From NCBI GenBank assembly GCA_031963445.1, contig JASSUH010000001.1, positions 930,001 through 994,000 on the forward strand: DNA of 64,000 nt, written 5' to 3'. Under the pieces are notes generated by a model. It saw nothing but the letters and a program-made list of their open reading frames with translations, did no database searches and was not told the DNA's origin. Below are positions 18,270 through 27,356 of the stretch, piece after piece. Made by a program: the position numbers and the translations under genes. Numbering within the stretch: position 1 is the first letter of the stretch; the number at the start of each line of letters is the position of its first letter. The stretch is from JASSUD01 sp031963445 (lineage in GTDB: Bacteria > Pseudomonadota > Gammaproteobacteria > Burkholderiales > Burkholderiaceae).

Positions 18270-19209
18270 TAAGCAGCATTGGATAAATGACGAGAACGAG
18301 CCGACGGCAGATGCACCCTCATTGCAAACGCCAAGCCCCGTACCTGACCCCTCATCGGACATGGCTAGCCAGAGCGACAAAAAACCTGGCTATGAACTGG
18401 CGCGCGATGTAGGTGCTCGTTTGGCGAGTTTGCGCGAGGAGAAGAATTGGGCTTTAGATGACATTTCTGCCCATCTTAAAGTTTCAGTTGCCAAGTTACG
18501 CGCGCTTGAAGCGGGCGAGTTAGATAAATTGCCGGGACCTGCATTTGCAGTAGGTCTGTTGCGTAGCTATGCAAAATTGATAGCGATTGATCCAACGCCT
18601 TTCATAGAAGAATTGCACCGTGTAGATGGCTTGTTTAAGACGGAATTGTCGACGCCAGGCATGCACGGCGGTAGCTTACCGCGCAATCATGAGTTAGTCA
18701 TCTGGAAAGGGCGCCTAAAGAAAGGCCGCGTATGGCTAATCAGCATAGCTTTAGCATTGATTTGTCTGGCGTTGTATTGGAACAGCGTATCAGTACATGA
18801 GCCTGCTGATGTGAAAGCACCCAACCTGAATTTAAATACACCAACAGCCGTGAACCAGGCTAAGCCAGAAATACTCTCTGCTGCTTCTAGCCCTGCCTCA
18901 GCGCCAGTTTCGGCAGTAAGCGTACCAGTAGTAGCCGCGAGTCAGCCAAACCAAGCTCGTCTGTCATCTATCCATTTCAAAGCTTCGCAAGATAATTGGG
19001 TGAGCATACGCCAGCAAGATGGCAAAGAGATATACGGCGGCGTGCTGTACCAAGGTCAAGAGCGTACTGTACAAGGCGTACCTCCCTTTAAGTTGATCGT
19101 TGGTAACCAAGCTGGCCTTGAGTCTATCGAATTAGATGGCAAGCGAGTCGACTCCTCAAAATACGGGAACCCTAGACAGAATAATGTAGTGCACTTCAAT
19201 CTACCTTAG
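18262..19209 (+). CDS. RodZ-like helix-turn-helix membrane protein
   Basis: This 315-residue protein has a cytoplasmic helix-turn-helix (about residues 45-110: GARLASLREEKNWALDDISA), one transmembrane helix (VWLISIALALICLALYW, about 155-172), a Ser/Ala/Pro-rich periplasmic linker and a C-terminal DUF4115 domain (FKASQDNWVSIRQQDGKEI). That is the RodZ architecture; RodZ links MreB to the cell-wall elongation complex. It lies directly upstream of ispG, as in many proteobacteria. Confidence 0.85.
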   Translation: MNDKQHWINDENEPTADAPSLQTPSPVPDPSSDMASQSDKKPGYELARDVGARLASLREEKNWALDDISAHLKVSVAKLRALEAGELDKLPGPAFAVGLLRSYAKLIAIDPTPFIEELHRVDGLFKTELSTPGMHGGSLPRNHELVIWKGRLKKGRVWLISIALALICLALYWNSVSVHEPADVKAPNLNLNTPTAVNQAKPEILSAASSPASAPVSAVSVPVVAASQPNQARLSSIHFKASQDNWVSIRQQDGKEIYGGVLYQGQERTVQGVPPFKLIVGNQAGLESIELDGKRVDSSKYGNPRQNNVVHFNLP

Positions 19210-19212
19210 TGC

Positions 19213-19314
19213 TTTAGAACCTGTTCAGGATCTCTACGGGTGGTTGGTCGGCATGTTGGGGTTCCTTCGTCACCCCAACACAACCCACTTTTGAAGATCC
19301 TAAACAGGTTCTAA
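19213..19314. repeat. Dispersed inverted repeat, copy f
   Basis: Outer arms TTTAGAACCTGTTCAGGATC and GATCCTAAACAGGTTCTAAA are near-perfect inverted repeats flanking a single core GGGGTTCCTTCGTCACCCC and the ACAACCCACTTTTGAA segment. It lies between the rodZ-like gene and ispG. The 215 bases after it, up to ispG, show no other feature. Confidence 0.9.
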
Positions 19315-19529
19315 ATAAGATAATGGTTTAAGTTTTTCTTCGTGCCCTCTTGCGCACAGGCGCTTTACCTACTTAACTTTTCTGATTTCTATTACTTATT
19401 TGTTTCAACTAATAGACACCGAATACTTCCCAAGTAATAAATGCTTTGCTGCTAGCGCAACTAGCAAGCATGATGTCTGCGTCTTCAGCTTATGCAGCGT
19501 TTTTTTTATTTATATTCTTATTCACGGTT

Positions 19530-20810
19530 ATGAGGAATGCGGATATGCAGCCCCCCTGTGAGAATTTTCTAAGCGGCCCGGCACCACGTCGTGTCTCGCT
19601 GCCGGTTGATGTACGCTGGCAAGAGCGCTGCGTGACAATTGGCGGTAACGCGCCTATTTGCGTGCAGTCGATGACTAATACCGACACGGCAGATGTAATG
19701 GCCACAGCGATTCAAGTCAGAGAGTTAGCGCAGGCTGGTTCGGAAGTCGTGCGTATTACTGTCAATACGCCGCAGGCAGCAGCTGCGGTGCCTGCCATTC
19801 GAGAGCAGCTCGACCGTATGGGCGAGTCAGTGCCGCTGGTAGGTGATTTTCATTACAACGGCCATATATTGCTACGCGGATATCCTGAATGCGCGCAGGC
19901 ACTGTCTAAATATCGTATTAATCCCGGTAATGTTGGCCAAGGCAAGAAACATGAGACGCAATTTGCGCAGATGATTGAAGCAGCTTGCCGCTATGACAAG
20001 CCAGTACGGATTGGTGTGAACTGGGGTAGCCTGGATCAAGATTTACTCGCGCGCCTGATGGATGCTAACGCAAATCTTGCCAATCCAAGGGAAGCGCAAG
20101 ATGTGATGCTTGAGGCACTCCTGCAATCCGCGCTAAGTTCGGCTGAACAGGCAGTAGCACTAGGATTACCCGCAGAGCGCATCATTTTGTCCTGCAAAGT
20201 GAGTGAGGTACAGCATTTAATTGCCGTCTACCGCGCACTGGCTAAGCGTTGTAATTATGCTTTGCACCTTGGCTTGACCGAAGCGGGTCTGGGGTCAAAA
20301 GGTATTGTCGCCTCGACCGCTGCGTTGGCGGTGTTATTGCAAGAAGGTATTGGCGATACACTGCGTATCTCTTTAACACCAGAGCCTAATGGGGCACGTA
20401 CACAAGAGGTCAGAGTAGCGCAGCAAATTTTACAAACGATGGGCTTGCGTTTATTTACGCCGATGGTGATTGCTTGCCCAGGATGTGGGCGTACCACAAG
20501 CACTTTTTTTCAAAAATTAGCGTCTGATATTCAAGAGTATTTGAGTGTGCAAATGCCACGCTGGCGCAAGGATTATCCAGCAGCGGCTGGCATGCGCGTC
20601 GCGGTGATGGGGTGTATTGTGAATGGGCCAGGCGAGTCTAAGCATGCAAATATCGGCATTAGCTTGCCAGGCTCAGGGGAAAATCCGGCTGCGCCAGTAT
20701 TTATCGATGGCGAAAAAGCGCTCACGTTGCGCGGTGAGCATATTGCTGAAGAGTTTCAGCAAATTGTGAATGATTATGTACAAAGCCATTACGGCTTAGA
20801 ATCTGTTTAG
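19530..20810 (+). CDS. ispG: (E)-4-hydroxy-3-methylbut-2-enyl-diphosphate synthase
   Basis: ATG 19530 gives a 426-residue protein of normal length; the open frame extends 84 bases upstream through a hydrophobic stretch unlike this soluble enzyme. The GPAPRR N-terminal segment, the VQSMTNTDTADV motif, and the Fe-S cysteines in CPGCGR and GCIVNGPGE are present. It makes HMBPP in the MEP isoprenoid pathway using a 4Fe-4S cluster. A repeat outer-arm-like sequence abuts the stop codon. Confidence 0.95.
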   Translation: MRNADMQPPCENFLSGPAPRRVSLPVDVRWQERCVTIGGNAPICVQSMTNTDTADVMATAIQVRELAQAGSEVVRITVNTPQAAAAVPAIREQLDRMGESVPLVGDFHYNGHILLRGYPECAQALSKYRINPGNVGQGKKHETQFAQMIEAACRYDKPVRIGVNWGSLDQDLLARLMDANANLANPREAQDVMLEALLQSALSSAEQAVALGLPAERIILSCKVSEVQHLIAVYRALAKRCNYALHLGLTEAGLGSKGIVASTAALAVLLQEGIGDTLRISLTPEPNGARTQEVRVAQQILQTMGLRLFTPMVIACPGCGRTTSTFFQKLASDIQEYLSVQMPRWRKDYPAAAGMRVAVMGCIVNGPGESKHANIGISLPGSGENPAAPVFIDGEKALTLRGEHIAEEFQQIVNDYVQSHYGLESV

Positions 20811-20816
20811 GCTTTC

Positions 20817-20985
20817 TAAGAGCCTGTTCATAATCTCCAGGAATCACCCTTCAGGCCGTCATGTTGAGGTTCCTTCGTCACCCCAACCTACAGTTTTGGC
20901 AACGTTCGTCGGTTGGGGCGACTCATTTAATTAAATACGGAACCCCAACCACAACCCACTTTTGAAGACCACGAACAGATTCTTA
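20817..20985. repeat. Dispersed inverted repeat, copy g
   Basis: Outer arm AAGAGCCTGTTCATAATCTC, core variant AGGTTCCTTCGTCACCCC, spacer, then a reverse core interrupted by CATTTAATTAAATACGG before AACCCCAAC. The same interruption is found in copies h and l, so these three share a subfamily. Confidence 0.85.
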
Positions 20986-21080
20986 TAAAATCTGTACAAA
21001 ATTTTCCTGTCTGCGTCGGACCTAATTGGTATTGACAACAAAGGCGCAAGGCTATCGGGAAATCCCTAAACGAGTTCTAA
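20986..21080. repeat. Second inverted-repeat type, decayed
   Basis: The right end AATCCCTAAACGAGTTCTAA resembles the right arm of the 23171-23266 element (ACCCTAAACAGGTTC), and TTTTCCTGTCTGCGTCGG resembles part of the interior of the 34051-34171 element. The left arm is degraded. No coding content. Confidence 0.45.
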
Positions 21081-21110
21081 AGCGTACGCTTTCATTAAAT
21101 AAAAATTTCC

Positions 21111-22436
21111 ATGACAGAACAAAAACGCAAAGTTGAAAAGTTGAGCGGCGTTAAAGGAATGAATGACATTCTTCCGCAAGACGCGGTGCTCTGGGAGCAT
21201 TTTGAAGAAGTGGCGCGTTCAGTGTTGCATGCTTACGGTTACAGCAATATTCGCACGCCGATAGTTGAGCACACTGCGCTTTTCACACGTGGTATTGGTG
21301 AAGTCACAGATATCGTTGAAAAAGAAATGTATAGCTTCACCGATGCGTTAAATGGTGAGCATTTAACACTGCGTCCGGAAAATACGGCGGCCGTCGTGCG
21401 CGCAGTGATTGAGCATAATTTGCTTTACGAAGGGCCTAAAAGATTGTGGTACAGCGGGCCTATGTTTAGGCATGAGCGGCCGCAGCGAGGGCGCTATCGA
21501 CAATTTCATCAGCTCGGGGTCGAAGCGCTTGGTTTTGCTGGGCCAGATACTGATGCCGAAATTATCTTAATGGGGCAACGCCTGTGGCAAGAATTAGGGC
21601 TAAAGGGCATACGTCTTGAAATCAATTCGCTAGGCCAAGCGCCTGAGCGTGCAGCCTATCGTCAGGCGTTGATTAGTTATCTTGAGCAGCATCAAGATAA
21701 GCTTGATGAAGAGGCCAAGCGACGTCTTTACACGAACCCGCTGCGCGTGCTCGATAGCAAAAACCCAGCTTTGCGAGAAATCATCGAGGCTGCTCCAACC
21801 TTACAAGATTTTTTAGGCGAGGAATCACGCGAGCACTTTATCGAATTGCAGCGCTTGCTTAAAATTAATGGCGTCTCGTTTACGATCAATCCTCGTCTGG
21901 TGCGCGGACTGGATTATTACAACTTAACTGTCTTTGAATGGCTCACCGATCGCCTGGGTGCGCAGAGTGCAGTGGCGGGCGGTGGCCGTTATGATCCGCT
22001 CATCGAACAACTGGGTGGTAAGCCTGCGCCAGCTTGTGGCTGGGCGCTTGGAATTGAAAGGGTGCTTGCTTTGCTGAAGGAAGATCAGCCTAGCATTGCG
22101 GGTGAAGATAGTGAAATCTATCTAGTCCATCAAGGCGCGACTGCTCGTATGCAAGCGTTTGTTCTGGCAGAGAGTCTGCGTGATGCAGGGTTTGCAGTAC
22201 TGGTACACTGCAGCACAAATGGCGCCCATGCGAGTTTCAAAGCTCAAATGAAGCGAGCCGATGCAAGCGGGGCAGCATATGCGATTATTATTGGGGAAGA
22301 CGAAGTCGCGCAGGGCTGTGTCAGTGTTAAACCATTGCGGCGTGGCAGTGTTGAAGACAACGCAGCGACTCAACAACAAGTTCGTGTTGAGTCTATTATC
22401 GACTATTTAATCGATACCCTAGGCAGCACCGAATAA
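21111..22436 (+). CDS. hisS: Histidine-tRNA ligase
   Basis: This 441-residue class II aminoacyl-tRNA synthetase has the motif GVKGMNDILP at its start, motif 2 around MFRHERPQRGRYRQFHQ, the histidine-specific motif LVRGLDYYNLTVFEW and motif 3 ACGWALGIERVLALL, followed by the anticodon-binding domain. It charges tRNA-His. It follows ispG and precedes the yfgM-bamB pair as in related genomes. Confidence 0.97.
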   Translation: MTEQKRKVEKLSGVKGMNDILPQDAVLWEHFEEVARSVLHAYGYSNIRTPIVEHTALFTRGIGEVTDIVEKEMYSFTDALNGEHLTLRPENTAAVVRAVIEHNLLYEGPKRLWYSGPMFRHERPQRGRYRQFHQLGVEALGFAGPDTDAEIILMGQRLWQELGLKGIRLEINSLGQAPERAAYRQALISYLEQHQDKLDEEAKRRLYTNPLRVLDSKNPALREIIEAAPTLQDFLGEESREHFIELQRLLKINGVSFTINPRLVRGLDYYNLTVFEWLTDRLGAQSAVAGGGRYDPLIEQLGGKPAPACGWALGIERVLALLKEDQPSIAGEDSEIYLVHQGATARMQAFVLAESLRDAGFAVLVHCSTNGAHASFKAQMKRADASGAAYAIIIGEDEVAQGCVSVKPLRRGSVEDNAATQQQVRVESIIDYLIDTLGSTE

Positions 22437-22460
22437 AATTGAGGTGCGGTATTGATAGCA

Positions 22461-22487
22461 AAGGCTGCTAATCACAGCCATTTTTTT
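22461..22487 (+). terminator. Intrinsic terminator after hisS
   Basis: GGCTG-CTAATCA-CAGCC hairpin at 22463-22479 followed by A and seven T. It is 26 bases past the hisS stop, separating hisS from the yfgM-like gene. Confidence 0.8.
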
Positions 22488-22524
22488 GCAACTCTATCTA
22501 AATATATTCTGAGGAAATAGATGC

Positions 22525-23172
22525 ATGAGTGATCATCTTGAGCAAGAAACCCTTGATCACCTCAAAGCTTGGTGGATGCGTTGGGGTAAGTTATGCAGTT
22601 GGGGATTAGCCGCGGTTTTATTGTCTGTCACTAGCTGGAATAGCTGGAATCATTGGCAACGCAGGCAAACTGCACAAGCTGAGAAGCTTTATGAGCAATT
22701 CCAACAGCTAGCAGATTGGCCCGCGCAAACAGGTAAAAAAATTGATCAGGCTCAGGTGTTGCATATTGTGCAACAGATAGAAAGTAAGTTTGCTCGCACC
22801 CCTTATGCGCAGATGACTGCGTTAGCTGCCGCGAAGGTTTTCTACCAAGCGGCAGATAGGGAGCAGACAAAAGCGCAATTAAAATGGGCGATACAGCATG
22901 CAAGCGACGCTGAATACCAACAGCTCGCTAAATTGCGCCTAGCCAGTGTGTTGTTTGATGAAAAAGCTTATGATGCTGCGCTGAAATTGCTTGCGAAAAA
23001 ACCATTAGAAGCTTTCCGTGCGTTGTATGCCGATCGCCGTGGAGATATTTTGGCCGCGCAACAAAAGCTTGATGAGGCTCGTCAGTCTTACCGTAAAGCA
23101 TTGCAGGCGTTTAGCCCCGGTGATCCTTTATTAAGAATGACGAAATTCAAACTCGACGCGCTTGGTGGTTGA
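22525..23172 (+). CDS. YfgM-like ancillary SecYEG/BAM TPR protein
   Basis: This 215-residue protein has a short cytoplasmic N-terminus (HLEQETLDHLKAWWMRWG), one transmembrane helix (LCSWGLAAVLLSVTSW) and a periplasmic TPR-like domain (tetratricopeptide_2 type). This is the YfgM layout; YfgM contacts the translocon and periplasmic chaperones. It lies directly upstream of bamB as in E. coli and Burkholderia. The ribosome site GAGGAA lies 9 bases before the ATG. Confidence 0.88.
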   Translation: MSDHLEQETLDHLKAWWMRWGKLCSWGLAAVLLSVTSWNSWNHWQRRQTAQAEKLYEQFQQLADWPAQTGKKIDQAQVLHIVQQIESKFARTPYAQMTALAAAKVFYQAADREQTKAQLKWAIQHASDAEYQQLAKLRLASVLFDEKAYDAALKLLAKKPLEAFRALYADRRGDILAAQQKLDEARQSYRKALQAFSPGDPLLRMTKFKLDALGG

Positions 23173-23266
23173 ACCTGTTTAGGCTTTCCCTGGCGCCGCC
23201 TTGCCGTACGCCTTGTACTGTCTCTGCGGCGGCGCAAGACCACCAGGAAAACCCTAAACAGGTTCT
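23171..23266. repeat. Second inverted-repeat type, intact copy
   Basis: GAACCTGTTTAGGCTTTCCC at the left matches GGAAAACCCTAAACAGGTTC at the right, with an inner GCCGCC/GGCGGC stem, so the whole 96 bases can fold as one long hairpin. Half copies are seen at 24929-24957 and, decayed, at 20986-21080. It begins at the yfgM stop codon and may serve as its terminator. Confidence 0.75.
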
Positions 23267-23289
23267 GATTAGGGCAGTGGTTTAGTAGG

Positions 23290-23453
23290 CATGTTGGGGT
23301 TCCTTCGTCACCCCAATCTACGATTTGTCGATATTCGTAGGTTGGGGTGAAAGGTTTAATTAAATACGGAACCCCAACATGTGAACCAACAGCCTCTATC
23401 TGAGTCTTGTGAAAAACCTGGTATAGGCTCTTAAAAAGATTGTGAGCAAGCTT
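23290..23453. repeat. Dispersed inverted repeat, copy h
   Basis: Core GGGGTTCCTTCGTCACCCC, spacer with CGATTTGTCGATATTCG, reverse core interrupted by AAAGGTTTAATTAAATACGG, then the CCTCTATCTGAGTCTTGTGA segment shared with copy i and a decayed outer arm. Confidence 0.85.
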
Positions 23454-23536
23454 AAATCTGTTCGATATTTTTCAATTTGCTTTGGCAGTTGGCCATCAGC
23501 TAAGTACCCATTTATTAATGAGATAAGACCTTAACC

Positions 23537-24679
23537 ATGTCTCTATTTAAACGTTTTCCCGCTATCTCTGCATTGTTTGCTTTAACGCTTTTAGCAGCTT
23601 GTTCAACTGTTAAAGATGCACGGCGTATACCTACTTCTTTGACTAATATTAAACCTGAGTTAGAAGTGCAACAGGTGTGGTCTGCGAGTGTGGGTGCAAC
23701 TGAACAATATCTATTCCAACCTATCGCTGTCGGTGAAGCTGTTTACGCCGCAGCAACTAATGGCACAGTAGTCAAAATTAATGCGGATGATGGCCGTGAA
23801 ATATGGCGTAAAAAATTACCCGTAGTGCTATCAGCAGGTGTTGGCAGCGATGGTGAATTAACTGCGGTAGGGGGCAAAGATGGGTATATCTATGTATTAA
23901 ATGCCCAAGGTGAGCTGTTATGGAAGGCGGATGTAAAAAGGGAAATTCTGAGCGCTCCATTAGTCGGAAATGGTTTGGTGTTGGTACGCACCAGCGATGG
24001 CAACATTACTGCTTTTAATGGTGTAAATGGAGAGCAGAAATGGGTGTTTCATAACCGCTCGATCCCCCTCAATTTACGTGCCCCAAATGGCATGACCTTC
24101 GCCGGTGAAGGCGCCATTATCGCTGGCTTCCCAGGTGGTGCGCTGGCAGCTATTAATCTTGCTACGGGTGAGGCTTACTGGCAAATCCCTGTTTCTTATG
24201 CAACGGGTGTTACTGAAGTCGAGCGCATTAATGATGTGGTTGGCACTCCTACCTTAGTTGGCCGTGAAACCTGCGCTGTCACTTTCCAAGGGCGCATCGC
24301 TTGCTTTGATGCACAAGCTGGGCAAGCCATCTGGGAACATCCTTTTTCAAGCTATGGCGGCTTGGCCCAAGCTGAAGCCGCGTTGGCAGCGGTTAATGAA
24401 TGGTCAGCGGTCTCGCTTTACGATGCCACAACAGGTCGCTTGCATTGGCAAAATACAAAACTGCAAGGGCGTAATGTAAGTGCTCCAGCTATCATCGGCG
24501 CCGCGGTAGTGGTAGGAGATTACAAAGGATTTTTACATTTCTTATCAGTTGCCACGGGCGATTTTGTTGCGCGTATCAAAACAGGTGGTAGCGCAATTAC
24601 GGCTCAGCCAATATTGGTGGGCAAAACCTTAATCGTGCAAACGCAGAATGGTGGTTTGTATGGGTTTAAACCGCGCTAG
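23537..24679 (+). CDS. bamB: Outer-membrane assembly lipoprotein BamB
   Basis: The lipoprotein signal peptide ends LTLLAACS. The 380-residue protein folds as PQQ-like beta-propeller repeats (for example GREIWRKKLP, GELLWKADV, GEQKWVFHN, GEAYWQIPV and GRLHWQNTK). BamB is a scaffold lipoprotein of the BAM complex that inserts beta-barrel proteins in the outer membrane. It lies between the yfgM-like gene and der, the conserved position. Confidence 0.95.
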   Translation: MSLFKRFPAISALFALTLLAACSTVKDARRIPTSLTNIKPELEVQQVWSASVGATEQYLFQPIAVGEAVYAAATNGTVVKINADDGREIWRKKLPVVLSAGVGSDGELTAVGGKDGYIYVLNAQGELLWKADVKREILSAPLVGNGLVLVRTSDGNITAFNGVNGEQKWVFHNRSIPLNLRAPNGMTFAGEGAIIAGFPGGALAAINLATGEAYWQIPVSYATGVTEVERINDVVGTPTLVGRETCAVTFQGRIACFDAQAGQAIWEHPFSSYGGLAQAEAALAAVNEWSAVSLYDATTGRLHWQNTKLQGRNVSAPAIIGAAVVVGDYKGFLHFLSVATGDFVARIKTGGSAITAQPILVGKTLIVQTQNGGLYGFKPR

Positions 24680-24684
24680 CAAAT

Positions 24685-25040
24685 TTTAGAACCTGTTCAC
24701 GATCTCTAAGCAGAAGGCGCTGAGAGGTGGTTGGTAGTCTGTTGGGGTTCGTGCCTCACCCCAACCTACGATTTGTCGATATTCGTAGTGAACCAACAGC
24801 CTCTATCTGAGTCTTGTGAAAAAGCTGCTATAGGGCGCTTAGAAAGATCATGAACAAGCTCTTAGCCTTTTGGCTAACTAGCTCAATTTAAGCGAGGCTG
24901 GACAGAAATCTAAAATTTCTTTTCAGAGGGATCCAGGAAAACCCTAAACAGGTTCTACGGAGCGCCTTTGATGCTAGTGCAAATCAGAAGTACGGTAAGG
25001 AAGCGCAACGCCGCTTGTAAGACCCTAAACGGGTTATTAA
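24685..25040. repeat. Dispersed repeat copy i plus repeat fragments
   Basis: Copy i (24685-24861) has a full left outer arm (TTTTAGAACCTGTTCACGAT), a core variant GGGGTTCGTGCCTCACCCC, and a right outer arm ending ATCATGAACAAGCTCTTAG; the reverse core is lost. Behind it lie a half copy of the second repeat type (AAAACCCTAAACAGGTTCT, 24933-24955 region) and one more fragment (GACCCTAAACGGGTTATT). No coding sequence is visible between bamB and der. Confidence 0.75.
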
Positions 25041-25188
25041 CTTATCGTATCCAGCTATTCTATTCAGGGAGGTTTGTTTAAGCCTGCAGCCAGGCATATT
25101 CGCCAGCTGTTCTCTCTAATACATACAGTCAGCATATGCTGCTCTCGGTTTATTCAACGTCTCTTTGACCTATCGTATAAGTTTAATC

Positions 25189-26529
25189 ATGAAACCCGTT
25201 ATCGCCCTTGTGGGGCGCCCCAATGTGGGTAAATCCACTCTCTTTAATAGGCTCACGCGCTCGCGTGATGCGTTGGTTGCGAATTTGCCTGGGCTTACGC
25301 GCGATCGCCATTATGGTGAAGGCCGTTTAGGTGGACGACCTTATTTGGTGATTGATACAGGCGGCTTTGAATCGAGCGCAGAAGAGGGTATTTCGCAGCA
25401 TATGGCACGCCAAATGCAACAAGCGGTGCAAGAGTCTGATCTGGTGATATTTTTAGTTGATATGCGCCAGGGAAACACAACGCAAGATATTTTGCTGGCT
25501 GACTATCTGCGCAAAACGGGCCGTCCAATTATGGTCGTCGTAAACAAAGCCGAAGGTTTCCAAAAAGAGGTCGCGAACGCTGATTTCTTTGCGTTTGGCC
25601 TGGGTACTCCATATCCCATTTCGGCATCCCACGGCGAAGGTGTGGCGGTGATGATCGACGAGGCGCTAAACCGTGTATACCCGGAGAATGAGCCCATCGG
25701 GGAGAGTGAGGAAGGCAGCCCACGAGGAACGAAAATCGCCATTGTAGGTCGCCCCAATGTAGGTAAATCAACCTTGGTGAATACCTTACTGGGCGAAGAG
25801 CGTGTGATTGCTTTTGATATGCCGGGCACTACGCGCGACTCAATTTATATTGATTTCACGAGGCAAGGCCGGGCATATACGTTGATTGATACGGCTGGTT
25901 TACGGCGGCGTGGTAAAGTTTTTGAGGCAGTTGAAAAATTTTCTGTGGTGAAAACATTGCAATCGATTTCAGATGCCAATGTGGTTATTTTTCTACTCGA
26001 TGCACGGCAAGATATCACCGAGCAAGATGCCCATATTGCCAGCTTCATCGTAGAGCAAGGGCGTGCTTTAGTGGTGGCTGTCAATAAATGGGACAAGCTT
26101 GACAGCTATACCCGTGAGCGCATTAAAGCGGATTTGGGACGTAAAGTGGAGTTTCTTAATTTTGCGCAATTTCATTTTATTTCGGCCACGGAAAAAACCG
26201 GTATTGGTCCACTGATGCGTTCAGTTGATGACGCCTATACCGCAGCTATGGCCAAACTCCCAACACCTAAACTGACCCGCATCTTGTTGGAAGCGGTTCA
26301 GGCTCAACCACCCCGCCGCCATGGCCTGACCCGACCAAAACCACGCTATGCGCACCAAGGCGGGCAAAATCCACCTATTGTGGTGATTCATGGCAGCGCG
26401 TTGGACGCGATAACACCCGCTTACCAGCGATATCTTGAAAGAAAGTTCCGTGAAACTTTTTCGCTGATAGGTACACCATTGCGCATCGAATTTCGTACTA
26501 AACAAAATCCTTATAAAAATACTGAATAG
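25189..26529 (+). CDS. der: Ribosome biogenesis GTPase Der (EngA)
   Basis: ATG 25189 (MKPVIALVGRPNVGKST) gives 446 residues. Two tandem GTPase domains are clear: the first with GRPNVGKST at the N-terminus and NKAEG, the second with GRPNVGKST near residue 188 and NKWDK, followed by a KH-like C-terminal domain ending FRTKQNPYKN. Der acts in late 50S subunit maturation. Its position between bamB and hfq is conserved. Confidence 0.97.
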   Translation: MKPVIALVGRPNVGKSTLFNRLTRSRDALVANLPGLTRDRHYGEGRLGGRPYLVIDTGGFESSAEEGISQHMARQMQQAVQESDLVIFLVDMRQGNTTQDILLADYLRKTGRPIMVVVNKAEGFQKEVANADFFAFGLGTPYPISASHGEGVAVMIDEALNRVYPENEPIGESEEGSPRGTKIAIVGRPNVGKSTLVNTLLGEERVIAFDMPGTTRDSIYIDFTRQGRAYTLIDTAGLRRRGKVFEAVEKFSVVKTLQSISDANVVIFLLDARQDITEQDAHIASFIVEQGRALVVAVNKWDKLDSYTRERIKADLGRKVEFLNFAQFHFISATEKTGIGPLMRSVDDAYTAAMAKLPTPKLTRILLEAVQAQPPRRHGLTRPKPRYAHQGGQNPPIVVIHGSALDAITPAYQRYLERKFRETFSLIGTPLRIEFRTKQNPYKNTE

Positions 26530-27031
26530 GTCAGAATCATGCCGCCTCTTGCATCTATGTTGTCATTCATGAATAAACAAGTGCGGCATTATGTAGCGCT
26601 TCCCCAGTTTGTGATTTATTTAGTATCTTTTAATACCGAAAAAGATTAGCGAATTCCGTAATAAAGCAGTGCATTTTTTTTGCACGGTTTAAAAATCAGC
26701 TATAGTGCCTAAAAATTGAATGAGATGATTTTTTCGCGGCAGTTAATTAACTGTAAAAAAGTGGCTCTTCCAATCAATTAACGGAAGGAGGTGTGTAAAT
26801 AGATCCTGGGTAGGCAGACCAGCATAGATAGTACAATTAAGCACAATCTTAAGCGTGTTACTGCTTGTGATTTATTCCGCGCTCCTAGCAGCCAAGCATA
26901 AGAAAAAATCGACTTAGGATCTGACTTAATCCACTTTGCTTATTTAAGTCTGATTCGAGCTTAATATTAATTTGATGAATTGGTTTATCTGCCTTGCAGA
27001 TAGATTCTCAAAAAACAAAACGGAGTTTGCT
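26530..27031. promoter_or_regulatory. hfq upstream region with a perfect palindrome and a MITE remnant
   Basis: About 500 bases without a supported gene. They contain a perfect 14-base palindrome CAGTTAATTAACTG (26740-26753), a possible promoter (TTGCAC, 15-base spacer, TATAGT around 26689-26715), a free-standing AAGGAGGTG, and TTATTCCGCGCTCCTAG near 26870-26886 that resembles one end of the GAATAAATC MITE family. I see no convincing small ORF; a small RNA or a long hfq leader is possible. Confidence 0.4.
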
Positions 27032-27283
27032 ATGAGTAGTAAAGGTGCTAAAGGGCAGTTATTACAAGACCCATTTTTAAATGAGCTGCGCAAACAGCAT
27101 ATGCCAGTGTCGATTTATCTCGTCAATGGCATTAAATTGCAAGGCAATATTGAGTCTTTTGATCAATATGTAGTGTTATTACGCAATACTGTTACGCAAA
27201 TGGTTTATAAGCACGCTATTTCTACTGTCGTTCCAGCCCGCCCAGTTAACTTACAGGCGGAAGAAGAAGAGATACTGGCTTAA
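27032..27283 (+). CDS. hfq: RNA chaperone Hfq
   Basis: ATG 27032 (MSSKGAKGQLLQDPFLN) gives 83 residues; upstream in-frame starts add a non-conserved leader. The Sm1 motif (VSIYLVNGIKLQGNIESFD) and the Sm2 motif YKHAIST are intact, so both the uridine-binding proximal face and the hexamer interface should be present. It pairs small RNAs with mRNAs. CGGAG lies 6-10 bases before the start. The hfq-hflX-hflK-hflC order is conserved. Confidence 0.97.
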   Translation: MSSKGAKGQLLQDPFLNELRKQHMPVSIYLVNGIKLQGNIESFDQYVVLLRNTVTQMVYKHAISTVVPARPVNLQAEEEEILA

Positions 27284-27356
27284 ATGACACTCAACCTAAA
27301 GCCAGTCTGCATAAATAGCTTAAGCAGGCTGGCTCTACCTTTACTTTCTGTTCAAT

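Noticed and set aside
19446..19529. Longer N-terminus for IspG with a hydrophobic leader
   Set aside because: IspG is a soluble cytoplasmic enzyme; the hydrophobic AFFLFIFLFTV stretch is not part of the family and ATG 19530 restores the usual length.
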